Positions 9,213 through 19,823 are shown, numbered from the stretch's first letter. The stretch: 58,342 bases of DNA from Gammaproteobacteria bacterium (GCA_021774255.1 JAJFJF010000027.1:1-58342), one strand, 5' to 3'. The notes: generated from the sequence alone by a model not told the origin. Numbers and translations are program-made.

Positions 9213-9629
9213 ATGACCGTTGAACGCACCTTATCTATTATTAAACCCGATGCCGTGGCGAAAAATGTCATCGGTGAAATTTACAGTCGCTTTGAAAAAG
9301 CGGGCCTTAAAGTCATCGCGGCTAAAATGATACATTTAAGCAAAGAGCAAGCTGCAAGTTTTTACCAAGTGCATGCAGAGCGTCCGTTCTTTGGTGATTT
9401 AATCAATTTTATGATCTCAGGCCCGGTGATGGTGCAAGCGCTGGAAGGCAAAAATGCTGTCAGCCTCAATCGCGAGCTGATGGGCGATACCGATCCACAA
9501 AAAGCGCAAGCCGGCACTATTCGCGCAGACTTTGCTGAAAGCATTGATGCCAATGCCGTACACGGTTCTGACAGTGCTGAAAATGCCGCGATTGAAATTG
9601 CCTTCTTTTTCCCTGAATTATCCGCTTAA
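9213..9629 (+). CDS. ndk: nucleoside diphosphate kinase
   Basis: Transfers the ATP gamma-phosphate to NDPs via a phosphohistidine. The 138 residues are close to E. coli Ndk (143). The active-site His117 lies in NAVHGSDS, and the N-terminal [12 protein letters not shown] is the family signature. Start ATG 9213 follows TAGGAGAT. ndk next to rlmN is a common gammaproteobacterial arrangement. Confidence 0.97.
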   Translation: MTVERTLSIIKPDAVAKNVIGEIYSRFEKAGLKVIAAKMIHLSKEQAASFYQVHAERPFFGDLINFMISGPVMVQALEGKNAVSLNRELMGDTDPQKAQAGTIRADFAESIDANAVHGSDSAENAAIEIAFFFPELSA

Positions 9630-9657
9630 CGTCTGACGTTTCCTAACGTCTTTGATA

Positions 9658-10755
9658 ATGGTTGCTCCCGCCGTCAATTTGCTCGATTTAAATCGCAGCG
9701 AACTGGCGGCTTTTTTTGATTCGCTCGACGAGCCCCCCACACGTGCGACTCACGTGTTGCAAGCCATTCACCGTGATGGTCTGGCAAACATTGATGACAT
9801 GCGCATGCTCAATCAAGGTTTACGGCAACGTTTAGCGGCTTGTGCGGAAATTAAGCTCCCTGAAATTACTTCTGATCACACCTCACAAGACGGTACACGC
9901 AAGTGGCTAGTGCGTTTGCATGATGGCTTGTGCATCGAGACGGTTTATATTCCTGAAGCCGAGCGTGGCACCTTGTGTGTTTCCTCACAGGTAGGTTGTG
10001 CGCTGAACTGCGATTTTTGTGCCACCGGTGCGCAGGGGTTTAATCGTAATTTGCAGGTGAGTGAGATTATTGGCCAAGTATGGCTGGCGGTGCGGGCCTT
10101 ATCGCAGCAACAGGGCCGCCATGACCACCATATTACAAATATTGTGATGATGGGGATGGGGGAGCCGCTCCTGAACTTCGATAACTTGGTACAGGCGCTT
10201 GATATCATGATGGATGATTATGCCTATGGCTTGTCGAAACACCGCGTGACGGTGAGCACAGCCGGCGTGGTGCCGGCCATGAAGCGCTTATCGCAAGCCA
10301 GCCCGGTATCGATTGCCGTCTCGCTGCATGCCCCCAATGATGCGATACGCACGCCGCTGGTGCCGCTGAATAAGAAATACCCCATTGCCGTGCTGCTGGC
10401 AGCGTGTCGAGACTATTTTCCTGCCCCGAGCAAACGCACGATTTTAATTGAATATACCTTGATGGATGGGGTAAACGACCGTCCAGCGCATGCTGAGGAG
10501 CTTGCCAAGCTGCTCAGTGACTTGCCCGTTAAAGTGAATTTAATTCCGTTTAATCCTTTCCCAGGAAGCCATTATCGCTGCGCCAGTCAGGCCGCCATCG
10601 ACGAGTTTCACGCCATTTTAATGCAGGCAGGCATTAATACGACGACAAGAAAAACTCGTGGCGAGGATATTAATGCCGCTTGTGGGCAGCTAATTGGTGA
10701 TTTTCAAGATCGTACCCGCCGGCGCCTACAGAATGCGTCAGCACGGCCGGCGTGA
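9658..10755 (+). CDS. rlmN: dual-specificity RNA methyltransferase RlmN (radical SAM)
   Basis: Adds the C2 methyl group to A2503 of 23S rRNA and to A37 of some tRNAs. The 365-residue protein carries the radical-SAM CxxxCxxC as Cys114, Cys118 and Cys121 (CALNCDFCATG), MMGMGEPLLNFDN, and the C-terminal Cys of the methyl-relay chemistry in INAACGQL. ATG 9658 is preferred over the in-frame TTG two codons earlier; no strong ribosome site is visible. In relatives, rlmN is usually followed by pilF and ispG. Here an unrecognised gene follows, so the usual order is broken. Confidence 0.96.
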   Translation: MVAPAVNLLDLNRSELAAFFDSLDEPPTRATHVLQAIHRDGLANIDDMRMLNQGLRQRLAACAEIKLPEITSDHTSQDGTRKWLVRLHDGLCIETVYIPEAERGTLCVSSQVGCALNCDFCATGAQGFNRNLQVSEIIGQVWLAVRALSQQQGRHDHHITNIVMMGMGEPLLNFDNLVQALDIMMDDYAYGLSKHRVTVSTAGVVPAMKRLSQASPVSIAVSLHAPNDAIRTPLVPLNKKYPIAVLLAACRDYFPAPSKRTILIEYTLMDGVNDRPAHAEELAKLLSDLPVKVNLIPFNPFPGSHYRCASQAAIDEFHAILMQAGINTTTRKTRGEDINAACGQLIGDFQDRTRRRLQNASARPA

Positions 10756-10809
10756 CCCTCACCAATAAACGTCATCGTTTACGGGGACTCCCACACACTC
10801 GCTAACAAA

Positions 10810-10833
10810 CTTACATCCCAATGTTACTCCAAT
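10810..10833 (+). promoter_or_regulatory. bipartite motif CTTAC-N7-TGTTAC, copy A
   Basis: CTTAC at 10810-10814, seven bases, TGTTAC at 10822-10827, then TCCAAT. It lies 59 bp before the first unrecognised paralog. The same boxes with identical spacing occur at six other places in the window. Confidence 0.75.
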
Positions 10834-10892
10834 AACATTAGAAGCTCTGCAATTCAATTTGGGATTAACACCTCCCTACCTGTTAAGACAAG

Positions 10893-12959
10893 ATGAGTGA
10901 GCAAACAAAAAAAATGGCAGACTCAACCAGTGCGGCTCGAGTGGCAACGCCGGTCCGCAACCTGCTAGGTTCTTTTGCGGCGGGTGATTCACAAGCTGCG
11001 CTTCAATCTTTGAAAGAAGCAAGAGCATCAGGCCGGCTAAAAGACAGAACGCCAGAAGATGATCGTAGCCGCAGCAGGCGTGCAAGTCGTTCTACAGGAA
11101 CGGCGCAAAGCCCTTGTGCAACGAGTACTGTTCTGCAGCCTAGCCTGCTTTTACTACGAGAGTTTGCCCAAAAGATAAAAAACCGAGAGATGTCTTGGCG
11201 GTTGACATCAGAGGGAAGGAATCAGCGCTGGCAAATTGGGCCGTTGCTTTTCTACGTCACAGCAGGGGAGATCACGGCAAGGACTTTGCAAGCAATGACG
11301 GCGCTTTTTGACCAAGAGACTGAAGGCAAGCGCTGTCATCCGCGCGTCATCGTCAGCCCCATCAAGCTCAATATGCTTGAAAAAGATCCTCTTACAGGCA
11401 AAACAGCCTTCTCTGGCGACGAAGCTTTTCTGGTTATTGTGGATACCTTGCGGCATTCCCCTTTCACAACAATCCCTCAACCGCTGCAGCGCCGCTTTAT
11501 GTTTTCTCTCTATATTTGCCGTCCATTTAGCAAGACGATTTGCCCAGAAGTGTATTTTTTTAAAAAGAAAGAGAGAGTAAGGGGAACAAGTAAAGAGACA
11601 GTATGCTGGGCAAGGGAAAACGAGTTTGGCCACTCTTGTGATGTACTGCCGGCCGCTTATTACCGACTTTTTTTTCATTTGGAAGAACTTTTTGAAGGCG
11701 CGCAACAGGGGGAGAGCAAAGCTGCGCGCTATGTTGCTTATTTTTTCTCAGCCAATGTGCCTCAACCTGACGAAGAAGAAAGCGCTTGCCTCGCTGTCGC
11801 GTCTATTTCCGAGGGCTACCTGCTTAGGCTAGTCGTCAATATGGTAACCTACCTGACAGCGGACTTTTCATTTTGGGAGAAAACACAACGCGGAGAATAT
11901 TTCCAAGCAGGCCGCGCTTTGAAAGAGCGGCTTGGCATGGCGTGTTGTGATTGGTTTTATCAAGACGCCACAGGGCTTGTTTCTCGGCCAACCACGCAGG
12001 CGTACGACTCTCGAGATTGTGCCATCGCCAATAGCCCACGTTGGGCGAGTGCATTTCGCTTGGCTGATCAACTGGGCTGGCACCCCGGGATCCCGGCCAC
12101 CTGTGCCGCCGATGCGTTGCTTGTGCTTCAACATGAAGCGGGGATGACGTCGCCTGAAGGCACACCCGATACCGCTGGCTTTCTTCAAAATTGCTTGGAC
12201 AACATGCCGGATCCAGAACATGTGCCTGCACTTGAGAGCATGTATCGTATCCTTTGCACGGACCTGCGTGCTTGGCTGACACAAGAAAAAGAGCAGCGTG
12301 ATGGGTGGCGCATTTTTTCAAGTGTTGAAGACGAAGAAAGCAAGCGTGCTATTCAAGCGAAAGCGGCCCAGAAGCTTGCCGGCCAAATTTTACTTTACAT
12401 GGATGCGCTTGACTTTGCGCAATTGACGCTAGCAGCACAAATTCAGTGTGTACGCATGACCGTGCTGGAACAAGACGATCTGTACCAATACATGTGTTTT
12501 CTGAATGCGTGTATTACCGTTGCACAGCAGATTTATGTGTTGGCCTGTTGTGGTGGTCATGCCAATACGGCAAAGCAAGCGTTTGCCTGGCTTGATGTGT
12601 TGTATATTTGTCGTCATCTAGAATACCACTGTTCAAGTACTTCGAGGAGATATGTTGTTTTTCAGCACGGTTGCGCTGGATGTGGGGCAGGGAAAAACAT
12701 TGCGTACAGCAGGTTAGCAGAAGCGCCTTTTCAAACATACCGTGGGGAACTTGGGCAAATTGCTGTTGCGTTTAAGCAAGCTGCTACGCCAGCGTTCGGT
12801 CCAGCGGTTTTTAAGGCGTGGCTGAGTATGATTCAATTTGTCTACTCAACAGATGACCGCAATGGGGCGCCTGGGGAAGTGATGGCGGTTCAGCTGGGTG
12901 GGCCAGAGACCAAAGTGCACGCTTGGGAGTCGCCGCCGACGTTCTCTCAGGCTCAATGA
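10893..12959 (+). CDS. unrecognised 688-residue protein, paralog 1 of a tandem pair
   Basis: I do not recognise a known family. No signal peptide or clear membrane segment is seen. Residues 1-85 are basic, Ser/Arg-rich and probably disordered. From about residue 88 it aligns with the next gene: QIGPLLFYVTAGEIT, then AFLVIVDT, a GWHPGIPAT block, and a strongly conserved C-terminal part with YQYMCFLNACITVA and WLDVLYICRHLEYH. A conserved Cys/His cluster, C573-R-H575-x-E-Y-H579 with C594-x2-C597, could bind zinc; this is inference. Start ATG 10893 has only a weak ribosome site. Upstream lies the bipartite motif shared with other unrecognised genes. An exported effector or regulator is possible; no function can be assigned. 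Confidence 0.8.
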   Translation: MSEQTKKMADSTSAARVATPVRNLLGSFAAGDSQAALQSLKEARASGRLKDRTPEDDRSRSRRASRSTGTAQSPCATSTVLQPSLLLLREFAQKIKNREMSWRLTSEGRNQRWQIGPLLFYVTAGEITARTLQAMTALFDQETEGKRCHPRVIVSPIKLNMLEKDPLTGKTAFSGDEAFLVIVDTLRHSPFTTIPQPLQRRFMFSLYICRPFSKTICPEVYFFKKKERVRGTSKETVCWARENEFGHSCDVLPAAYYRLFFHLEELFEGAQQGESKAARYVAYFFSANVPQPDEEESACLAVASISEGYLLRLVVNMVTYLTADFSFWEKTQRGEYFQAGRALKERLGMACCDWFYQDATGLVSRPTTQAYDSRDCAIANSPRWASAFRLADQLGWHPGIPATCAADALLVLQHEAGMTSPEGTPDTAGFLQNCLDNMPDPEHVPALESMYRILCTDLRAWLTQEKEQRDGWRIFSSVEDEESKRAIQAKAAQKLAGQILLYMDALDFAQLTLAAQIQCVRMTVLEQDDLYQYMCFLNACITVAQQIYVLACCGGHANTAKQAFAWLDVLYICRHLEYHCSSTSRRYVVFQHGCAGCGAGKNIAYSRLAEAPFQTYRGELGQIAVAFKQAATPAFGPAVFKAWLSMIQFVYSTDDRNGAPGEVMAVQLGGPETKVHAWESPPTFSQAQ

Positions 12960-13092
12960 TTTTAATGGCGCTAACATTGAAATTATTCTCTACTTCGAGC
13001 ACAAAAAAAGGGTCAAATTAAAGTCAGAAAACTAACCTTTCTGGGCGATGAAAATATTCACAGAGACATTTCTGATCTCTCAAGGAGGCTAA

Positions 13093-13115
13093 CTTACCCT
13101 CAGATGTTACGCCAT
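13093..13115 (+). promoter_or_regulatory. bipartite motif CTTAC-N7-TGTTAC, copy G
   Basis: CTTAC 13093-13097, seven bases, TGTTAC 13105-13110, then GCCAT. It lies 53 bp before ATG 13169, the start preferred for the second paralog. The 191-bp spacer between the paralogs also holds a partial GGGTCA-type dispersed motif near 13010. Confidence 0.75.
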
Positions 13116-13168
13116 TAAAGCAGAGGTTTCAAAAACAAACAGCGCCTTCTGTGCAACGGCTTTCCGAT

Positions 13169-14866
13169 ATGGGCTTGGCTTCTGCGAAAGCAATGCGGGA
13201 GGCACCTGGGGAAAGCGCACAAACGCTATCTGACCTACCCACACCAGCAGAGCCTTTGTGTTGCTCAGTGGAAAATTTTATTCAAAGGCTAGAAGACAAA
13301 AGCTTTTCTTGGCGATGGAGGCCAAGAAGCGAAATGACAGCAACAGAAAAAAGGGAGCGCTGTCTGCAAGTAGGGCCGTTGCTAATTTACCGGACAAGTG
13401 GCGAGTTAACAGGGGACGATTTTGGTGTGATGCTCGAGCTTCTCGAAGACCGTGCTAATAGCCCTTTAGCACCTTTTGCGCTAGTTGCGCCCATCGAGCT
13501 GGAAGGCCATCTTGCTTTTTTGCTGATAGTGGATACCAAACAAGTGGTGCGTGTTTTGACAAAAAACAAACTGGGGAAGCGCTTTGTTTTTTATTGGTAT
13601 CGCTTCGGTCTGCAGAACGGGCCTAATGCTTCACCACTAACGGCATTAAAACGTTTTCTTGAGGAAAAGCGACCAAAGCTACAATTTCAATGTTATGTAA
13701 ATAGCGTTTCGCACGACATTTCTTGCTGTTTACTGTCGTTGCTCAATGTGGTGATCTACTTTTCTGCAAGCATTCGCTTTCTCAGAAAAATACAGCAGGA
13801 ACAGTACAAACTCGCCGGTGAAGCACTCAAAATAAGGCTCTCTGATGAAGCATGGACAGCTTGGTTTGACAAGGTTACTGGCCCTGGGATGAAGGCGGCA
13901 CTCGCACAAGACCCACATTGGCAAAACGAATACCGTGAAGCGGCTGCCGGGTGGTTTCCGGGGATCCCCGCCAGCACGCATCCTGATATTTTGTTTGCGC
14001 TCTGCCGCGCCATACCCAGTAATTTTACCCCAGCACACTGTCGAGAGGTGTTCCAATATTGGTTGGCTAATTTTACAAACGCAGATCCTGTACCCGAGAG
14101 AGGGGAAGCAGAAAAAGTGCGGGATGACCTTTGCAAAAGGATAAGCGTTTGGCTAGACGAAGAAAATAATTACTTGTGGTCTCTTGAGCCAGAGCAGGTT
14201 GAAGCACAAGCCGCTGCTGCCAAAGATTTAGCAGGGCGAATACTCCTTTATCTGGATGCGAGGTTTTTTGAGCGCTTGACGCTGAAAGAAAAAAAGCAAC
14301 GCATTCGCATGACGGTGTTGGATGTGCGCGACAAGCTGCAATACATGTGTTTCCTCAACGATTGTATTGTACTGGCACGCGAGATGCACGAGCAAGCCTG
14401 CATGGCAGGAGATACTGCTGTTGCAGAGAGCTTGTGGTCGTGGCTTGATGTGTTCTACATCTGTCGGCATTGCGAATACCATGGGCGCTATTTTTCGGGT
14501 ATTCACCCTTTTTCTTCATGTGAGGTGTGTTTGCACATTATTAATGCAAACAAAGTTGGAGATTTATTTGAGGAAGAAGCAGCAGGTGAAACAGCAGCAG
14601 AAAGAGAAAGAGCGCAACAAGCAGTATTTGCGGCAACAAAAAGAAGAGTTTACTCATTGTTTGCTTCATTTAGGCGCTCTAACCGTCAAGGTGTTGGTTG
14701 GGTGGCGTTTAATGAAGCGCTTAGCGGGGTGAGATTCGGTGATGAAGAGAGCAGGATTGCTATTTGGGAAAAGCCACTACCTCTTGTAAAACCTGGACAG
14801 GCGTTAGTAATAGAAGTCACAAGTGTGCAGGTAGAGCCGGTTTCTACTTTCGCACTCATTGATTGA
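13169..14866 (+). CDS. unrecognised 565-residue protein, paralog 2 of a tandem pair
   Basis: Paralog of the preceding gene, lacking most of its Ser/Arg-rich N-terminal region. Shared landmarks in order are QVGPLLIYRTSGELT, AFLLIVDT, GWFPGIPAS, LAGRILLYLDA, LQYMCFLNDCIVLA and WLDVFYICRHCEYH. The putative metal cluster is C432-R-H434-C-E-Y-H438, H446, C451-x2-C454. The start is uncertain: GTG 13151 is also in frame, but ATG 13169 places the upstream motif at the same distance as in paralog 1 (53 against 59 bp). No canonical start exists further upstream before a stop at 13073. Function unknown. The tandem arrangement with a repeated upstream motif indicates duplication including the promoter. 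Confidence 0.78.
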   Translation: MGLASAKAMREAPGESAQTLSDLPTPAEPLCCSVENFIQRLEDKSFSWRWRPRSEMTATEKRERCLQVGPLLIYRTSGELTGDDFGVMLELLEDRANSPLAPFALVAPIELEGHLAFLLIVDTKQVVRVLTKNKLGKRFVFYWYRFGLQNGPNASPLTALKRFLEEKRPKLQFQCYVNSVSHDISCCLLSLLNVVIYFSASIRFLRKIQQEQYKLAGEALKIRLSDEAWTAWFDKVTGPGMKAALAQDPHWQNEYREAAAGWFPGIPASTHPDILFALCRAIPSNFTPAHCREVFQYWLANFTNADPVPERGEAEKVRDDLCKRISVWLDEENNYLWSLEPEQVEAQAAAAKDLAGRILLYLDARFFERLTLKEKKQRIRMTVLDVRDKLQYMCFLNDCIVLAREMHEQACMAGDTAVAESLWSWLDVFYICRHCEYHGRYFSGIHPFSSCEVCLHIINANKVGDLFEEEAAGETAAERERAQQAVFAATKRRVYSLFASFRRSNRQGVGWVAFNEALSGVRFGDEESRIAIWEKPLPLVKPGQALVIEVTSVQVEPVSTFALID

Positions 14867-15014
14867 AAGTAACAAAACGTAGATGGTTAATTCATATATT
14901 TAAAAAACAGTCAAAATAAAGTTATTTGTCTGGCTGGTGTGAGGGTTAATTTTCAGACCCAGCCATATGCGGATATTTGGTGAATTGATTGTAGGGACGG
15001 TCTCGGTTGAGAGG

Positions 15015-16676
15015 TTACTTATAAACCGGAGTAAAACGCTCAACTGCCGCCTGGCAGTGCTCAATTTCACGCGTCACACGCGCTTCATCCCATCCAAAAT
15101 ACTCAGCGGCTACTTTGGCGGCTGCGGGGATCACGCTTTGTCCAAGGTCTGCTCGCAGGCCTAACATCGTGCGGCGTAGCAGCACATCAGATAGGGTTTG
15201 TGCCATTTCTGATTCAAACGCAAACACCACTTCAGCGGCAATAGCGGGCACATCGTCACGTAGCCGTGCTTGTAAGCGGGGGGTGCGTTTGCACAGTGCC
15301 CAAAGGGCTAAGCTACGGGTGCCGTAAAGTGATAATAAGCGTGCACACACATCGCTATCAAAGGGGGCCTGTGCCAAAAACCATTTTTGGAATTGCGTAA
15401 AATCAGCTGTGCGGGCACCGGGCAAGTTAATCGATGCGGAGTAATTATCAGGTGCGGCTTTGCCAAGCTTTTGGAATGCTATGTCGACTGCTTCTTCGCT
15501 TAAGCCGCGGTACGTGGTCAGTTTGCCGCCGATAATGGAAACAAGGCCTTCATATTCGGGCGCGTGGTCATGAATAATATGGCGGCGTGTGACGCTACCT
15601 GGTTTACCTTTAGGGTGCCAGGGCAGGGGGCGTACACCCGCATAGGTGTAGCAGATGTGCTTGTGATGTAAATTAGCAGAAGGAATGACGCTGTTTACTG
15701 CTGTCAAAATATAATCAATCTCAGCTTGGCTTGCGCGTAAATGATCTAAATCATCTTGATGGCGGCAATCGGTGGTGCCCAACAAATATAACTCTCCCCA
15801 AGGAATAATAAAAAGCGGCCGCTTATCTTGTGGGGCTTTAAAATAAAGTGCCCGATCAGGTGCGCCGGGGAAGGGGTTCACAATCACATGACTGCCTTTG
15901 GTGCCGCCCATAAAAGGGTTGTCTGTGACGATGGCGCCGGCAGCAAGCAGCTTATCGACCCACGGGCCGGTGGCATTCATCACTAAAGGTGCGTGCACTG
16001 AGTGGCGAGCAGCGCCCGTGTCTAATAAATCGGTTAACACAACGCCCGTTACCCGATTCGCATCATGCGTATCAAAAATAAATTCATCCGCGCGCACATA
16101 AGTGATGACAACCGCACCGTGCTCAGCAGCCGCAAGCGCATTTTCAACGCAGAGCCGCTCTGCCATGGGCGCGGCCGCATCCGTATAAATCGCGCCGCCT
16201 TTGAGCGCTTTTGTGTTAATGCCTGGCACCTGCTCTTGAAAGCGGCGACGCGACAACAATCGATGCCGCGGGAACGTGCCGTTTTGTGAAAACCAATCGT
16301 AAAGGCGCAAACCAATGGGGACGGAAAGTGCATCCCAATAAGTATAAAAAGGGATAGCAAAAGGCAAAGGGTGCACTAAATGCGGCGCAAGGCGCAGTAA
16401 ACACGCGCGTTCGTGTAAGGATCCACGTACTAAACTGAATTCGCCATGCGCAAGATAGCGTAGCCCGCCATGAATTAAACGTGAAGACCAAGCGGAGGTG
16501 CCATCACAAATATCGCCTTTGTCGACCAGCAAGACGCGCAAACCGCGCAGCGCCGCATCGCGTGCAATGCCCGTGCCGTTAATGCCTGCGCCCATCACAA
16601 TCACATCAAACGGTGTGTGCGCCAGTTGCTTGGGTAAGGGCGTCGTGCGACGCATGATGTGATTATTTGTTGTCAT
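15015..16676 (-). CDS. glpD: aerobic glycerol-3-phosphate dehydrogenase
   Basis: FAD enzyme that oxidises sn-glycerol 3-phosphate to dihydroxyacetone phosphate at the inner membrane and passes electrons to quinone. The 553 residues include the N-terminal FAD fold [22 protein letters not shown] and the family strings [16 protein letters not shown] and [14 protein letters not shown]. It starts inside glpK (14-bp overlap), so glpK-glpD form one minus-strand transcript. No glpF transporter is seen in the window. Confidence 0.96.
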   Translation of the reverse strand: MTTNNHIMRRTTPLPKQLAHTPFDVIVMGAGINGTGIARDAALRGLRVLLVDKGDICDGTSAWSSRLIHGGLRYLAHGEFSLVRGSLHERACLLRLAPHLVHPLPFAIPFYTYWDALSVPIGLRLYDWFSQNGTFPRHRLLSRRRFQEQVPGINTKALKGGAIYTDAAAPMAERLCVENALAAAEHGAVVITYVRADEFIFDTHDANRVTGVVLTDLLDTGAARHSVHAPLVMNATGPWVDKLLAAGAIVTDNPFMGGTKGSHVIVNPFPGAPDRALYFKAPQDKRPLFIIPWGELYLLGTTDCRHQDDLDHLRASQAEIDYILTAVNSVIPSANLHHKHICYTYAGVRPLPWHPKGKPGSVTRRHIIHDHAPEYEGLVSIIGGKLTTYRGLSEEAVDIAFQKLGKAAPDNYSASINLPGARTADFTQFQKWFLAQAPFDSDVCARLLSLYGTRSLALWALCKRTPRLQARLRDDVPAIAAEVVFAFESEMAQTLSDVLLRRTMLGLRADLGQSVIPAAAKVAAEYFGWDEARVTREIEHCQAAVERFTPVYK

Positions 16677-18180
16677 GCCAGTTCAACGTGCGTGTGACGG
16701 CTTCTTGCCAGCGGTGATAATAGGCGGTGCGTGCCGTGTCATCGCGAGCCGGTTGCCAGAGGTGTTCTGCTTGCCAGTGCTGACGCAGTGTATCGAGGTT
16801 TGGCCAAAAACCCACTGCCAGCCCGGCAGCATAAGCGGCCCCTAATGCGGTAATTTCAGCCAGCGGCGGGCGCACAACCGGCACACCTAATACATCCGCT
16901 TGAAACTGCATAAGCAGTTCATTTTGTACCATGCCACCGTCGACTTTCAGTTGTGTAAAGTCAAAGCCGCTGTCTTGGCGCATGAGCTCAAAAATTTCGC
17001 GTGTTTGGTAGGCAGTGGCTTCCAATGCCGCGCGTGCAATATGGCCACGGTTTGTGTGGCGTGTCATGCCAATGATTAACCCGCGGGCATCAGCGCGCCA
17101 GTAGGGGGCATAGAGGCCTGAAAAAGCAGGCACAAAATACACATCGCCATTATCAGGGACGCTGGCCGCTAAAGCTTCGATGTCTGCTGAATCATGGATT
17201 AAACCCAGATTGTCGCGTAGCCATTGTACTAACGCGCCGGCCATGGCGACGGAACCTTCCAGCGCGTACACAGGTTCCGCATCTGCAAACTGGTAACAGA
17301 CGGTTGTCAGCAAGCCATGTTTGGATTGCAGGCAGTCGGTGCCGGTATTCAATAACATAAAGCAGCCTGTGCCATACGTGTTTTTTATATCACCGGGATC
17401 AAAGCACGCTTGCCCGACCATGGCGGCTTGTTGATCGCCCAGTGCCGCACACAAAGGAATTTGCGCGCCAAATGGGCCGTCTTTTTGAGTGAGGCCATAA
17501 TAGTTTGGATCACTAGATGGGCGGATGGTGGGCAACATGGCGCGAGGAATATTAAATGTTTCGAGCAGTGTGTCGCTCCACTGCAGGCTGTGCAGGTCCA
17601 TTAACAAGGTGCGCGAGGCATTGGTCACATCGGTGATATGTACACCGCCATGTGGCCCGCCCGTGAGCTGCCAGATGAGCCAACATTCCATTGTGCCGAA
17701 GAGGGCCTGGCCTTGTTCAGCCGCTGTTTGCAAACCATCGACACTATCAAGCAGCCAGCGGATTTTGGGGCCTGAAAAATAAGTGGATAACGGCAAACCG
17801 GTCAGTGCACGATAGCGATCTTGCCCGGCATTGCCTGCGAACTTCCCGCAGAGGGTGTCGGTGCGCGTGTCTTGCCAGACGATAGCCGGTGCATAGGGTT
17901 TTCCCGTACGCTTATCCCACACCACCGTGGTTTCGCGTTGGTTAGTCAGACCGATGCCTGCTATTTCATTTCCCGTGATGTGGGCGGCGGCGAGTGCTTG
18001 TTTTATAGTGGTTTGGGTGTGCGTCCAAATTTCAGTGGCGTCGTGTTCTACCCAGCCTGGCTTGGGGAAAAATTGTTGGTGCGGCAACTGAGATTCACCG
18101 ACACATTTTCCTTGAGGGTCGATAATCAAGCAGCGCGTACTGGTTGTGCCTTGGTCAATAGCGGCAATATAGTCAGGCAT
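16663..18180 (-). CDS. glpK: glycerol kinase
   Basis: Phosphorylates glycerol with ATP, supplying GlpD. The 505 residues match the family (about 500). The FGGY-kinase ATP-site string [14 protein letters not shown], the substrate region [16 protein letters not shown] and the C-terminal signature [20 protein letters not shown] are visible. It is divergent from the ferritin-like gene at 18309. The 128-bp spacer holds a short CCCCTA/TAGGGG inverted repeat near 18240 whose role is unknown. Confidence 0.97.
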   Translation of the reverse strand: MPDYIAAIDQGTTSTRCLIIDPQGKCVGESQLPHQQFFPKPGWVEHDATEIWTHTQTTIKQALAAAHITGNEIAGIGLTNQRETTVVWDKRTGKPYAPAIVWQDTRTDTLCGKFAGNAGQDRYRALTGLPLSTYFSGPKIRWLLDSVDGLQTAAEQGQALFGTMECWLIWQLTGGPHGGVHITDVTNASRTLLMDLHSLQWSDTLLETFNIPRAMLPTIRPSSDPNYYGLTQKDGPFGAQIPLCAALGDQQAAMVGQACFDPGDIKNTYGTGCFMLLNTGTDCLQSKHGLLTTVCYQFADAEPVYALEGSVAMAGALVQWLRDNLGLIHDSADIEALAASVPDNGDVYFVPAFSGLYAPYWRADARGLIIGMTRHTNRGHIARAALEATAYQTREIFELMRQDSGFDFTQLKVDGGMVQNELLMQFQADVLGVPVVRPPLAEITALGAAYAAGLAVGFWPNLDTLRQHWQAEHLWQPARDDTARTAYYHRWQEAVTRTLNWHDNK

Positions 18181-18308
18181 GGTTAAAATCTTGTAAAATT
18201 AATGGTGCACTCGTTCGTAATGATGTTACTATTGATCCCCCCTAGGCTGCTTTATTAGGGGTTGGGATTAAGTTGAACGTCATAATAATAAATATAGGTT
18301 ATTAATTC

Positions 18309-19112
18309 ATGGATGTGAATCTTTTTAGTGCAGCTAAAGCCTGTTTAGACGCTTGTCGTGTAGAAGAAAAGTTGGAAATGGTCTCTAAACTGCAGGAACG
18401 CTGGGAGGCCGGTGAACTGGATTTAAGTTCTACTGATAAACCTGATGTTGCTGTCGAAGCAGGGCGTCCCGCCCAACCTGAGCTTGTCCCACCTCGTAGT
18501 TTGCCGCCACGTCACTTTGGCACGGTAGAAGGGCATGCCGCTCTAATACATTCCATCACCCATATTGAATTTAATGCCATTAACCTCGCATTAGATGCCA
18601 TTTATCGTTTTCGAGGCTTGCCTCGTAATTATTACGACGATTGGATTACCGTGGCCGCGGATGAAGTGCATCATTTTACCTTGCTGAGAAATCATTTACG
18701 TTCACTGAATTACGATTACGGCGATTTTCCTGCACACAGCGGTTTGTGGGAAATGGCGAAAACCACTGCACATGATGTATTAGTACGTATGGCGTTAGTA
18801 CCACGTTTACTCGAAGCCCGAGGCTTAGATGTGAGCCCGGCGATCATGCAACGTTTGGCGCGGTATGGTGATCAACAAGCCGTGAGAATTCTGCGGGTTA
18901 TCTTGCGTGATGAAGTGAACCACGTTGAAATTGGCAACCGTTGGTATCATTTCCTGTGCCAGCAACGTGAAATAGATTCACTCAAAACATTTGGCAACTT
19001 AATTCGCCGTTACGCACGTAATGCAGTGAAGGGGCCCTTTAATCGACCAGCACGTTTAGAAGCCGGTTTTGCTGAAGCAGAAATGGCGCTGCTGACCGAG
19101 TTTGCAACTTAA
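18309..19112 (+). CDS. DUF455-family ferritin-like protein
   Basis: A 267-residue protein of the DUF455 ferritin-like family. Carboxylate/His motifs expected for a di-iron four-helix bundle are seen: IEFNAINLALD, AADEVHHFTLL and RDEVNHVEIGNRWY. Residues before about 60 are variable and proline-rich. The family is widely conserved but its reaction is unknown; the nearest characterised fold relatives include tRNA hydroxylase MiaE. Start ATG 18309 has no strong ribosome site. Confidence 0.87.
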   Translation: MDVNLFSAAKACLDACRVEEKLEMVSKLQERWEAGELDLSSTDKPDVAVEAGRPAQPELVPPRSLPPRHFGTVEGHAALIHSITHIEFNAINLALDAIYRFRGLPRNYYDDWITVAADEVHHFTLLRNHLRSLNYDYGDFPAHSGLWEMAKTTAHDVLVRMALVPRLLEARGLDVSPAIMQRLARYGDQQAVRILRVILRDEVNHVEIGNRWYHFLCQQREIDSLKTFGNLIRRYARNAVKGPFNRPARLEAGFAEAEMALLTEFAT

Positions 19113-19236
19113 AAAGCGCGCTTTCCCCATACCTATCTAATAAGCGGCGGCTGACTGCTAGTGCTTGCCTTCTATTGCGAAAACCAAGTGCAAATAATTT
19201 ATAATAATTAAATATTAACATTTTCAGGAGATAACC

Positions 19237-19704
19237 ATGATTTCTTCAAAAAAGTTGAATAGCTTGATGACTTCACTTTTCTGTGTCTGTCTATTATTAG
19301 TTGGCATGGGCGGGACTTTGCTGGCTGAATCAGATTCGCCTATCGGCCTATGGCAAACGTATGATGAAGATACCGGCGAGCCAAATGGTCAAATTCTGAT
19401 TTATGAAAAAGACGGCAAACTGCAAGGCAAAATTCACCAAACCCGACCTGAAGATGCAGATCGTGTTTGTTGCAAGTGTAAAGGCGAACGCCGTAATCAG
19501 CCTGTTTTGGGCATGGTTATCCTGTGGGATTTTGCGCCTAAAGATGACGATGAGTGGGAAGGTGGCCAGATGCTCGCCCCTAAAACAGGTAAAATTTTCA
19601 AAGGCACCATGAAGCTGGAAGAGGGTGGTGAAAAACTGCGTGTGCGCGGCTATGCGGGCGCGAAAATGTTTGGTCGTACCGAAATCTGGGATCGGATTGA
19701 GTAG
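19237..19704 (+). CDS. DUF2147-family exported protein
   Basis: A 155-residue protein with a signal peptide (hydrophobic FCVCLLLVGMGGTLLA, probable cleavage near LLA|ESD) and one DUF2147 domain: GLWQTYDEDTGEPNGQILIYEKDG, then MFGRTEIWDRIE at the C-terminus. Members are beta-barrel-like periplasmic proteins of unknown role. The internal CCKCKGER cysteine cluster is notable. Start ATG 19237 has CAGGAG upstream. Confidence 0.86.
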   Translation: MISSKKLNSLMTSLFCVCLLLVGMGGTLLAESDSPIGLWQTYDEDTGEPNGQILIYEKDGKLQGKIHQTRPEDADRVCCKCKGERRNQPVLGMVILWDFAPKDDDEWEGGQMLAPKTGKIFKGTMKLEEGGEKLRVRGYAGAKMFGRTEIWDRIE

Positions 19705-19823
19705 AGGGCGGTAACTTCGGTGCCACCCCTACAAATAAATCAAACATAATATTATTATCTCAAACTTGAGCCCGATGGGTTTTTTCTCGTATCTAGATGA
19801 CTCTTCTACGATTCGCGGTTACC

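Noticed and set aside
11208..12321. Minus-strand frames within the first unrecognised paralog
   Set aside because: The plus-strand frame is far longer and is supported by the paralog alignment.
13048..13092. 14-codon leader peptide upstream of the second paralog
   Set aside because: No ribosome site, and it lies before the probable promoter motif.
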